This document shows, in pieces, positions 46,372 to 54,422 of a stretch of 64,000 nt of DNA. Every line of letters starts with the position of its first letter. Position 1 is the first letter of the stretch. Under the pieces are notes generated by a model. It was not told the DNA's origin and ran no database searches. It saw only the letters and a list, made by a program, of their open reading frames with translations. The position numbers and the translations under genes are program-made. The stretch covers positions 62,001 to 126,000 of the forward strand of contig JAUXTH010000149.1 in NCBI GenBank assembly GCA_030679035.1, written 5' to 3'. The stretch comes from Methylobacter sp. Lineage in GTDB: Bacteria > Pseudomonadota > Gammaproteobacteria > Methylococcales > Methylomonadaceae.

Positions 46372-47258
46372 GATCGCTTCTCTACTTTACTCCAGGCCTG
46401 AACATGTGAACTCCCCATTAATGTGCCCTTAACATCACACGCATTACAAGGTTTAAACTCGCGGTTTCCACTTGCCAGCATTTTACGCGCCACAAGAAAA
46501 GCATCACCCAACCAAATATCGCGAAAGGACTGATTTTTCATATTACCTACAATTTTCCTCTTGCCCCAGTCATGCGGGCATAGCAATACATCCCCCAGAT
46601 AATCCATAAAAAAAGTATAATGAGGATAGTGACATGGCAATTTAAGAGCCTTTGTTGGTGCAGGTATCGAATACGCCGCCTCAGTCATCATGCCCGCGCG
46701 ATTATTTATAGTGATACCAAAGCTCTCCGACTCCGGCAAGTAACGGTGACGAATCACAAATTGATCTTTTCTTAACCCCGCTTCGAGACACATTTCTTCA
46801 AAACGATCAGCATCTTCACGGCTGTCATAGACACTAATAAGAATTGTAGATAGGCCGGACTCAAATAATCGCTTTAATCGATCAATATTTAGCACATCAC
46901 CATTTGTCACCATTTCAAGTCGCGCAAGCGGGATATGCTCATATAAGGTCTTAATATGGCTATATATATTTTTGTCCAGCATCGGCTCTACAAAACCAGA
47001 AAAGAGCACAATTCCAGAATATGAGAATTCCGCCAACTCTGATGCCAACTTCTTTACCAGCTCGGGAGCTATAAACTCCTTTATATCGGGATACTGTGGA
47101 TCACTACGTGGGCAGAATACACATTTACGATTACAGGTACCAGATTCACTGATCTCCACTACAGAAGGAAGCGGCCAACCGTCTACAAGATGTAGGGCCT
47201 CGTTAACGATGTCGGACTTCCTGTCAATTGCAGGATCCCAAAAGAAATCAGCATTCAT
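46368..47258 (-). CDS. radical SAM/SPASM-like protein
   Basis: 296 residues. SGTCNRKCVFCPRSDP carries the CxxxCxxC cluster motif (about residues 42-49), LFSGFVEPMLDKN the SAM-binding region, and a C-terminal cysteine set (PCHYPHYTFF, LLCPHDWG, CNACDV) suggests an auxiliary SPASM-type cluster. Radical SAM enzymes of this sort carry out dehydrogenation or C-C/C-H chemistry. A role in making the unusual sugar acid of this region is inferred. Confidence 0.85.
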   Translation of the reverse strand: MNADFFWDPAIDRKSDIVNEALHLVDGWPLPSVVEISESGTCNRKCVFCPRSDPQYPDIKEFIAPELVKKLASELAEFSYSGIVLFSGFVEPMLDKNIYSHIKTLYEHIPLARLEMVTNGDVLNIDRLKRLFESGLSTILISVYDSREDADRFEEMCLEAGLRKDQFVIRHRYLPESESFGITINNRAGMMTEAAYSIPAPTKALKLPCHYPHYTFFMDYLGDVLLCPHDWGKRKIVGNMKNQSFRDIWLGDAFLVARKMLASGNREFKPCNACDVKGTLMGSSHVQAWSKVEKRS

Positions 47259-47288
47259 AATTTATGTACCATATTTAGTTGTTGAAGC

Positions 47289-47547
47289 TCAGTATTTCGC
47301 GGATTCAGATCCCTGATAGTAACGTGAAAACGCCTCGGCTGGAGGCCGATGACTTACAATCAAAGTCTGGCAGGCGAGACACTCCTTGTAAGAGAAATTC
47401 TGCTTTACAAATGAATGTATACCTTCGGAACAACAAGCGGGACAAACTACATCGTCTCTCTGTCCCATTGAGGTATTCCTTCGTATCTCGTTCAGTAAGT
47501 CGAAGATATTCATCGAATATCTGTTTTGGGCGAATTTCTTCTTTCAT
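47289..47547 (-). pseudogene. frameshifted, truncated class I methyltransferase (N-terminal fragment)
   Basis: Minus-strand frame from ATG 47547 encodes KEEIRPKQIFDEYLRLTERD and then loses sense. A second frame picks up at about 47455 with DDVVCPACCSEG, SYKECLACQTL (zinc-ribbon cysteines), SHRPPAEAFSRYYQGSESAKY and a stop. This is the N-terminal zinc-ribbon of a family of SAM methyltransferases. The stop falls where family members continue KYW, so the catalytic domain is gone. One indel and one truncation separate it from a working gene. Confidence 0.7.
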
Positions 47548-47555
47548 AGGGCTAC

Positions 47556-49256
47556 CTAAGGGATCAATGTCATGAACTGTTCTTCAGTCAAGCGCAAAGG
47601 ACTGAGAAAATAAGAGTCTTTGATACTCGCTCTGCAGCCTGTACCGCTCGCAATTACCGTTCTTAGTTTTTGCTCCTGATTTTCTCCAAGAAATTCACGT
47701 CTGTAGATATCCATGAACTTCAGTAATATCGCATCACCTTCCGCCCCCTCACGTTCGGCGCATTCGATTTCGGCCCAGTCGGCTTTGGGGAAATAACAAT
47801 ACAGGGGCAGTACCCGCATCAAACCATCGATTTCTTGTTGACTGAGGTAAGGCGCAGGCATTCTCAGCAAGGAGCTGGCTGTAGTATGTTCGGTAATAAT
47901 TGAATCGTCTAGCCAACCGTTCCGCACAGCAACATCCCTGAGTCGAGTCCCATGGTAAGGAGTAAAAATGCTTACAGTCAGCGAGTCATAGCCGCCAATA
48001 CTGCGAACCAACTCCACAGTATCCATCACTAAAGCTCGTGTTTCGCCGGGGAAACCGATGATCAGGTTTAGCGCAAAAGGGATTTTTGATTCCTCAATAA
48101 CCGAAAATGAATCGATTATTTGTTTGTTGGTAACCTGCCTAAGCAATACCTTTTTGCGGTATTCTTCGTTACCGCATTCAATCCCAAATGAAATGCGATA
48201 TGCCCCTACCTCCTTAAGGCGCTGCATTTCCGGCAAGCGGCAGTTTTCTGGTCGAGTGTTGAACCAGAACGGGATTTTGAATTCTTCATACATGTCGCAG
48301 AATGCAAAAATTTCACTCTTCGGACGCGCCAAAAAACTGTCGTCAATGAAATAAAGAAATTCGGGATTTAACCGCTCAATAAGGGCGGCAATCTCGTTGC
48401 GAACACAGGGAATCGGTTTCCTGCGAAGAAAATTTCCCTGATCACCTGCGATCGCTTGATCCACCCGCATCGGAGAATTGCAATAGGTACATTTATAAGG
48501 ACATCCGCGATAGGTTTCGATCGGAACAGTCCGGAAAATACGCCCACCCATCGGTCGATAAAACCTGCGGCTATCGAATAAGCTGAAGTCGGGATGCTGT
48601 AAAGCAATATCCACAAGCGCGCCTTTCGGATTCTTTACCAGTTGGCCATTAACCTTGACCCACGTACCCGGAATCCCAGTGACAGGCTGACCTTGTCGTA
48701 TTGATTCGCAGAAAAGACTAATAGTGTCCTCGCCTTCCCCTATTCCAATCATTTTTACTTCGTCTACAGAAATGCACCGGTCTGGTGCCGCTGTCGGAAA
48801 TACCCCGCCGACGATATGCGGAATATCAAGGTCTGCCACGGCTTTAAGAAGGCCGATGCACTGCCGGAACGCGTCCTCAACCACAGAAAAGATCATGACA
48901 TGCGGCTGGAATTCCAGAACAGCTGCACGAAAATCGGAATACACGTCTGTGGTTCTGACGGTAACGCCCAAGTCGCGCTCGTAGTCAAACTCGCGAGCGT
49001 GCGCCAGCTTTACACGATTTTCCGGGCTCACTGTTGCGTCTTCCTCAAGATAAGCCGTCGTCTCGAACAACGACAACTGATACCCGTTGTCCTTCAATAT
49101 TCCAGTAAAAATTGCTATCGACAATGGGGGAACCAACATCAGAGGGAGGTTGGGGTATACCAGCAGTACTCGGAACTGGGCCGGTTCGCACGGTTCGACC
49201 GCTACAAACGGCGTTTCGCCCCTTTGATCACTCAAAGTAGATTTAACTTGTATCAC
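47556..49256 (-). CDS. B12-binding-domain radical SAM protein
   Basis: About 566 residues from a GTG at 49256 with an AGAGG site. The open frame reaches a GTG at 49310. The N-terminal cobalamin-binding-like domain (VLLVYPNLPLMLVPPLSIAI through HIVGGVFPTAAPD) is followed by the radical SAM core with YRGCPYKCTYCNSP (CxxxCxxC), FIDDSFLARP and LNLIIGFPGE. Such enzymes methylate unactivated carbons or rearrange sugars. A C-methylated or rearranged sugar acid is a possible product. The DXHXXG motif of true B12 binding is not evident. Confidence 0.88.
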   Translation of the reverse strand: MIQVKSTLSDQRGETPFVAVEPCEPAQFRVLLVYPNLPLMLVPPLSIAIFTGILKDNGYQLSLFETTAYLEEDATVSPENRVKLAHAREFDYERDLGVTVRTTDVYSDFRAAVLEFQPHVMIFSVVEDAFRQCIGLLKAVADLDIPHIVGGVFPTAAPDRCISVDEVKMIGIGEGEDTISLFCESIRQGQPVTGIPGTWVKVNGQLVKNPKGALVDIALQHPDFSLFDSRRFYRPMGGRIFRTVPIETYRGCPYKCTYCNSPMRVDQAIAGDQGNFLRRKPIPCVRNEIAALIERLNPEFLYFIDDSFLARPKSEIFAFCDMYEEFKIPFWFNTRPENCRLPEMQRLKEVGAYRISFGIECGNEEYRKKVLLRQVTNKQIIDSFSVIEESKIPFALNLIIGFPGETRALVMDTVELVRSIGGYDSLTVSIFTPYHGTRLRDVAVRNGWLDDSIITEHTTASSLLRMPAPYLSQQEIDGLMRVLPLYCYFPKADWAEIECAEREGAEGDAILLKFMDIYRREFLGENQEQKLRTVIASGTGCRASIKDSYFLSPLRLTEEQFMTLIP

Positions 49257-49358
49257 GTTATCACCTCTTTCTGCGTCACCGCAACTAAATAAAAAAGACA
49301 TCTTGTGCACTGCCAGCGACTACATTACTGCGTCCCCTAGACAGGATATTCGTTGATA

Positions 49359-49448
49359 TCACTCCTGAATTGGAGCCATCGGCTTACTGGGAAACTGCCT
49401 GTTACCGGTACACACAGGGATAATGGGCAAATTTCTTCTCCTTATCAT
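49359..49448 (-). pseudogene. 29-codon 5' fragment of a second KdsB-like gene
   Basis: An ATG at 49448, in an ATGA overlap with the aldolase stop, opens a short frame MIRRRNLPIIPVCTGNRQFP then SKPMAPIQE and a stop. It aligns with MATQILALIPARMGSSRFHGKPMAPILGK of the cytidylyltransferase at 44897. The DNA similarity is also visible. It is the truncated start of a cytidylyltransferase gene that was once coupled to the aldolase. Confidence 0.75.
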
Positions 49449-50218
49449 GGTGCTGCAACCTCCGTTGGCACAGACGCAGAATGATTCAAAAACACGGCAT
49501 CTATTGAATACGCAATAAACCGATATCCCTCGGCAATTCGTTGTTTCAACGCATCGCTGTCTGGCATGACCACATGCACACCACATGGGATATGATGTTG
49601 ACCACAAAGGGTGCGGATGCGATCCATCGCCGCGACAAATTCCGGCGACTCAAACTTTGCGGTGAATCCCATGGAAGCGGACAAATCATACGGACCGATC
49701 AGAATCGCATCCAGCCCCTCGACTTGGAGAATCTCTTCCAGATTCTCGACAGCACAGATATGCTCGATCATTGCAACCAACAAAGGTTCCTGAGCCTCTT
49801 CACGATACGCATCAAAATGCTTGCCAAACAGATTGGCACGGGAAAAACCCACGCCGCGAGTACCCGCTGGCGGCCAGCGACAGGCGTCACGCACCTGAGT
49901 CAATTGTGCCGCAGTTTCGACCATGGGAACGATCACCCCTCCTGCTCCGGCATCCAGCGCCTGTTTGCAATCCTTGGTGTGTCCCTGCGCCAAGCGCGCC
50001 AAGGGTAAGGTTCCACCCAATTCCAAGGCGCGAAAAAGGTCAGGCAACTGGTGGACGGCAATCGCCCCATGCTCCATATCAACCGCCACCCAATCATAGC
50101 CGGCCTGACCCATAATTTCAGCCACGGAAGGATGGGGAATCTGCATCCAGCTACCTATGGAGTGCCCACCGTTACGCAGACGATCGCGGATTTCTCGAAT
50201 TGCAGTTAATCTATTCAT
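49445..50218 (-). CDS. HpcH/HpaI-family aldolase
   Basis: 257 residues. GSWMQIPHPSVAEIMGQAGYDWVAVDMEHG, GVIVPMVETAAQ, VAMIEHICAVENLEEI (metal-binding Glu) and ILIGPYDLSASMG (Asp ligand) are the class II pyruvate aldolase signatures. Members cleave or form 2-keto-3-deoxy acids from pyruvate and an aldehyde. Here, next to a HAD phosphatase (8-base overlap) and KdsB-like genes, synthesis of a ulosonic acid is the likeliest role, in place of a KdsA-type synthase. Confidence 0.9.
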   Translation of the reverse strand: MNRLTAIREIRDRLRNGGHSIGSWMQIPHPSVAEIMGQAGYDWVAVDMEHGAIAVHQLPDLFRALELGGTLPLARLAQGHTKDCKQALDAGAGGVIVPMVETAAQLTQVRDACRWPPAGTRGVGFSRANLFGKHFDAYREEAQEPLLVAMIEHICAVENLEEILQVEGLDAILIGPYDLSASMGFTAKFESPEFVAAMDRIRTLCGQHHIPCGVHVVMPDSDALKQRIAEGYRFIAYSIDAVFLNHSASVPTEVAAP

Positions 50219-50876
50219 GATTTAGATTGTTAAACATTGGGCCGGAATACTGTCCCTGTAGAGTTTGATTAAGCGGGGTACGCCGCAACAAAAAAGGTAC
50301 GTGATTTTTTGTTGCAGCCTTGAAATCGGACTCAGTATCGCCCACCATCACAGCATGCTCAGAGAGACATTGCATTTGTTGTAACACGCTCTTTATCGCT
50401 GTGGCTTTCGGTATTGGCGCGCCATACACCTCCTGAAAACAGTGCGTTAATTGTAACGCATGCAAAATCTGCTGGATCTCTTGCTGGGGGGTAGCCGTTA
50501 CCAATATGAAGCGCTGCTTAATATGATTAGCAAGTAGGTATTCACGCACACCAGGCACCCAAGGCGCATCGATCACTGCCTGCATCACTAAACTAGCAAA
50601 TTGATCACAAAACTTCTGCACTTGATCCGCTGAGGCACTCTCACCAGCCCAATCAAGGTAAATAGGCATCTTTTCATATCGAGAGATGCCGCCATGCGCT
50701 TCGTGGTGTTGCCGAACCCGTTCAGCCACCCCCTCTCCATAGGACATAAAAAGTCGTTCATAACCTTCCGACTTCACTTCAACCGAATCTTTTATGACGC
50801 CGTCAAAATCCCAAAAAACCACATGCGCCTTTTTTAACAACGCTTCTGACAGACTTAACTCATCAATATTCGACAC
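50211..50876 (-). CDS. HAD-superfamily phosphatase
   Basis: 221 residues starting with GTG. VVFWDFDGVIKDSVEVK is HAD motif I (DxD), VTATPQQE motif II, and MVGDTESDFKAA motif IV. A helical cap (about 30-105) puts it with phosphoglycolate phosphatase-like enzymes. It probably removes phosphate from the aldol product before CMP activation, the role KdsC plays for Kdo. It overlaps the aldolase gene by eight bases. Confidence 0.88.
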   Translation of the reverse strand: MSNIDELSLSEALLKKAHVVFWDFDGVIKDSVEVKSEGYERLFMSYGEGVAERVRQHHEAHGGISRYEKMPIYLDWAGESASADQVQKFCDQFASLVMQAVIDAPWVPGVREYLLANHIKQRFILVTATPQQEIQQILHALQLTHCFQEVYGAPIPKATAIKSVLQQMQCLSEHAVMVGDTESDFKAATKNHVPFLLRRTPLNQTLQGQYSGPMFNNLNHE

Positions 50877-50891
50877 ATTTCACTCACACTG

Positions 50892-51755
50892 CTACTTTTT
50901 ACGCCGCCAGATCTGATTAAACACAGAAGTGCCCTCAAACATTTCGGAATGATGTTTCCCCAGCAATTCCAGTCCAGCCGCGCTGAGATACTGGAATGTA
51001 TCAGCAGATTGCTGTTCGAATTCCTCATCGATCTCGATCAGCACCCCACGAACTTTGGACAAAACCGACATGCCGCCCTTAAGGATCAAGTGCTCGATCC
51101 CATCAACATCCATTTTGATATAGTCCGGTTGCGAAATGTTTAGCAGTGACATGGCGTCGTCCATGGAAAGACCTACGGTACTAAATTCAAACACTTTATT
51201 TAGTGGCGTGCCATCCCATGTATACGATTCGCCAAAAGTCGATATGGCCCCCCCCCAATACGTCATCGACATATTCAGTGTGCTGATGCTGAGATGATCT
51301 GATAGCGGGAGAGGAACAATCACAACCTTTTCGGTTAAGTCATTCAGCAAAATATTTCTGGCCAGTAATTCGAGATTAAACACCGAGGGTTCAAAAGCAT
51401 ACACCTTGCATCCACGCCGTTTAGCCGCATAGCAGGAATACAGACCGACATTGGCACCAATATCCCAGACCACCGAACCTTGCTCCATGCCATCCACCCA
51501 TTCCAGAGTCTCGGGCTCCTTAATAGAAAAGGTGTCGGCACGCGCCCAACTGCACTCGTTTGGAACTGCAAATACGAGTTCAACGCCCTCGTGAGTCACC
51601 TTGCGCGTGCGCTGCATAAGGACGCTTAGAAACTCTTCGAACAAAAAGCGGCCGAGACGACTCATCATAATAACATCGAGCACAAAAGCCATGGTGGCTC
51701 TGTATAACCGTCTGATTAACCTTCTGAGTTTCTTCATCATTTGTTCCTTCATCAT
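50892..51755 (-). CDS. FkbM-family methyltransferase
   Basis: 287 residues. VWDIGANVGLYSCYAAKR is SAM motif I, YAFEPSVFNLELLARN motif II, and KMDVDGIEHLILKGGMSVL the FkbM-specific acidic motif. The N-terminal 50 residues are basic and amphipathic. The gene shares one base with the SDR stop (TAATG). It probably O-methylates the sugar of this pathway or a chain end. Confidence 0.9.
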   Translation of the reverse strand: MMKEQMMKKLRRLIRRLYRATMAFVLDVIMMSRLGRFLFEEFLSVLMQRTRKVTHEGVELVFAVPNECSWARADTFSIKEPETLEWVDGMEQGSVVWDIGANVGLYSCYAAKRRGCKVYAFEPSVFNLELLARNILLNDLTEKVVIVPLPLSDHLSISTLNMSMTYWGGAISTFGESYTWDGTPLNKVFEFSTVGLSMDDAMSLLNISQPDYIKMDVDGIEHLILKGGMSVLSKVRGVLIEIDEEFEQQSADTFQYLSAAGLELLGKHHSEMFEGTSVFNQIWRRKK

Positions 51756-52648
51756 TAATTTCTACTTTCATTATTTAAATTGAGTGAAGCACGCACCTCG
51801 CCAATCAACTCCAACAACCCTTGCCCCAAATCCACGTGCATCGGCGGAACAAACTTGCGCCCAAGTTTAGGCTGGTAAGCGTAAGGGGTACGCACATAAT
51901 GCCCCGCATAGCTCCCTTCGATAAATTCCACCGAATCGGGCATACCCAGTATTTCGGCCAGCATCTTAAGCATGTCCAACACTCGCATCGGTTCTTGCCC
52001 TGTTAATACGACATGCTGGTTACGGAACTGTTCGCCGAGGGCTGCCACACTTGCGCGGGCTGCATCTTCTACATGGATGTATTCGCGCATGGCCTCCGGT
52101 CTGCCTTCGTAACTGACCCGATCAGACTCTAACGCCTTTTTGACGATACGCCACAAGCCGTTGTGATGGTCGGAACGCGGGCCATACAAAGAACCGTAAC
52201 GAAGCACCGTGTAATCCAGCCCATAACGGCGCTGGTATTCCTCAACAAACTGTTCGGCCGCATGTTTGCTGCAACGATAAAAGCCGCCCTCACGACTATG
52301 CACATAGACAGTGCTGGCATAGACATAACGCTTTACCCCATGGCGGCGGCAGGCCTCAAGTACCATGGTATTACCAAGAATATTGACCTTGACTGTTTCC
52401 AGCGGCTTATCCTGCGCTTCATTTAGGTCGGCAATGGCGGCAAAGTTATAGACGGCTTCACAGCCCACGATTGCATCATTCAACGCCACCTCGTCGAGGA
52501 TATCCGCCTCAACCATTACCTGCTCAGGACGCCTCCAGGGAGATAAAGTCCGATCGTATATAGACACCTGATAACCGGCCTCAGACAGTTGGTCGCAAAC
52601 ATGCGACCCCAGAAATCCAGCACCGCCAATCACGCAGACTTTCTTCAT
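51755..52648 (-). CDS. NAD-dependent sugar epimerase/dehydratase (extended SDR)
   Basis: 297 residues. VIGGAGFLGSHVCDQLSEAGY (NAD site), YNFAAIADLNEAQ, ASTVYVHS and YRCSKHAAEQF with catalytic Tyr/Lys, then LRYGSLYGPRSD. This is the GalE/UXS-like family. It ends one base before the next gene and may supply the aldehyde precursor of the ulosonate or another nucleotide sugar. Confidence 0.85.
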   Translation of the reverse strand: MKKVCVIGGAGFLGSHVCDQLSEAGYQVSIYDRTLSPWRRPEQVMVEADILDEVALNDAIVGCEAVYNFAAIADLNEAQDKPLETVKVNILGNTMVLEACRRHGVKRYVYASTVYVHSREGGFYRCSKHAAEQFVEEYQRRYGLDYTVLRYGSLYGPRSDHHNGLWRIVKKALESDRVSYEGRPEAMREYIHVEDAARASVAALGEQFRNQHVVLTGQEPMRVLDMLKMLAEILGMPDSVEFIEGSYAGHYVRTPYAYQPKLGRKFVPPMHVDLGQGLLELIGEVRASLNLNNESRN

Positions 52649-52649
52649 T

Positions 52650-53633
52650 TCACAGCCCTTGTCTTTGTACTTCGTATTCTCCTAGTGGCACCTGCCCTTG
52701 CAAGGCTTGACCGGAAAGAAAACGTACAGCCTCTTCAGTGGCCTCAATTTCCATACGTGTACGGCAATCAACTGACATGGACCCCATGTGTGAAGTTAGC
52801 AGACAACGATCTATATCAGCAAGCTCGCCAACATAGGGCTCCTGCTCAAACACATCAATGGCGGCACCACTTAAATGTCCATCACGTAACACTTGAGCCA
52901 GATCATGCTCATTCACGATACCGCCTCTTGAAATGTTGATGATCATTGCATCTGACTTCATTTGAAGGAGATGCTCACGCCGAATCATGTTTTTTGTATG
53001 AACTGTAAGAGGAACATGCAGGCTAATAATATCGGCGTGACGGTATATCTCATCTTTACCTACCCATTCAAGCTTTAGCTCAGGGGCAATTTTGGGGTTG
53101 GGCTGGATATCGTTCACCAGAATGCGCGGGCTACCGAACCCGGCGAGACGACGCAGCACGCGCCCACCAATGCGGCCAGCACCAATGATCCCGATAGTAA
53201 CCTCAGGAATACGACGTCCAAAGTGACGATACCATTCGCCGCGATGCATCTGGGCATTGGCGACATGTACGGACCGCAGTAGCGAAAGCATAAGACCGAT
53301 AGTCAGCTCTGCAACTGCCGGCGCTGGGGCATCAGGTGTATAACTGACTTTAATTCCTCGTCTCTCCGCGGCCAAAAGGTCTACTCCATCCAGCCCAATG
53401 CCAACGCGGGAGATCAATTTCAGCCGACTGGCTTGAGCCATCACCTTATCGGTAATGAGCTCCGTTCCAGCAATGAGCACATCGAAATCGGAAATCATGT
53501 CTGCCAACTCATCCTCTTTGAGCTTGCGGCCTAGGGGGTTGACTAAATAGTCGATACCGGCAGCTTCTAACAATTCGAGTGGCAGGCGGTTTTTGTCGCC
53601 GAATGGTACTGTGGTAATAAGCGCTTTTGCCAT
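52650..53633 (-). CDS. D-isomer-specific 2-hydroxyacid dehydrogenase (SerA-like)
   Basis: 327 residues. ISRVGIGLDGVDLLAAERRGI, PAPAVAELTIGLML, IGIIGAGRIGGRVLRRLAGFG (NAD motif), NISRGGIVNE (catalytic Arg), FEQEPY (Glu) and LTSHMGSMS (His) are complete. It oxidises a 2-hydroxyacid, or reduces a 2-ketoacid, with NAD(H). In this context it may act on the sugar acid or supply a hydroxyacid building block. It is the first gene of the aldolase operon after a 290-base gap. Confidence 0.9.
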   Translation of the reverse strand: MAKALITTVPFGDKNRLPLELLEAAGIDYLVNPLGRKLKEDELADMISDFDVLIAGTELITDKVMAQASRLKLISRVGIGLDGVDLLAAERRGIKVSYTPDAPAPAVAELTIGLMLSLLRSVHVANAQMHRGEWYRHFGRRIPEVTIGIIGAGRIGGRVLRRLAGFGSPRILVNDIQPNPKIAPELKLEWVGKDEIYRHADIISLHVPLTVHTKNMIRREHLLQMKSDAMIINISRGGIVNEHDLAQVLRDGHLSGAAIDVFEQEPYVGELADIDRCLLTSHMGSMSVDCRTRMEIEATEEAVRFLSGQALQGQVPLGEYEVQRQGL

Positions 53634-53924
53634 TCTTATCTATCTCTCAACTTGGTCTAGCAGTTAAATAAAGATGATGCATTCACACGCGCATGCGCCA
53701 CTTGATAATCTGTGCAGGATCTCTTAGGCTGCAAAAGCACGGCTTGTTTGATCATTAGACAATTTCTTTGCATTCGGATCAATATGCAGACACAACCGCA
53801 AAGACCAGTGTTTGAGGAGCACTCACTTTACTAGATAGATTGAACATAAAAACAAGATAATTCCCATTATGTGACTCGTGCGGTTTTTCTCTTACATATA
53901 AACTTTGCATATAACAAAAGTTTG

Positions 53925-54350
53925 CTATGTTTCATTCCGGGCGATCTGCTCCCGCACTTTGACTAATTTGACAGGCACACGCATAGACAGACCAAGGTTT
54001 AGCGCCCCCTTGAGTACCGATCCAGCGGCCAACACCACCCCTTCCTCCAATACTGCTCCAGGCAATATCGTGTAATTTGAATAAATCGGACAGTGATCCT
54101 TGATCACCACAGGAGCAATGGCAATTGTTTCATATTACAATCCAGAATTGGAAACTGTCAAGGCATTGCAATTCAGCGAAATCATAACATGGTCACCGAT
54201 CACAATCAGACCGTTGGTATCCAGATAGGAATTTCGATTAATCTGGAAATTTTTACCTACCACTAGATTGGATAGATATACTGTAAACACACCGGTACGA
54301 ATAATGGCCTTTGAATAATCGGCAAGTTGAACTCCGGCCAGCCGCCACAA
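53925..54350 (-). pseudogene. LbH-fold acetyltransferase with in-frame stop
   Basis: One minus-strand frame from 54350 to 53925 reads IRTGVFTVYLSNLVVG, FQINRNSYLDTNGLIVIGDHVMISLN, then a TAA at 54137-54135, then YETIAIAPVVIKDHCPIYSNYTILPGAVLEEG and VVLAAGSVLKGALN. This is a hexapeptide acetyltransferase split by a nonsense codon. Upstream, about 20 codons towards 54423 appear to continue in another frame, so the N-terminus is also damaged. An ATG overlapping the large transferase's stop suggests it was once coupled to it. Confidence 0.75.
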
Positions 54351-54422
54351 AATGTGGTCTTATGACGGAACAACTCAAAAGATTAGGCAACCTTAACCGC
54401 TTCGCTCCATGCCCGTTTTGCA

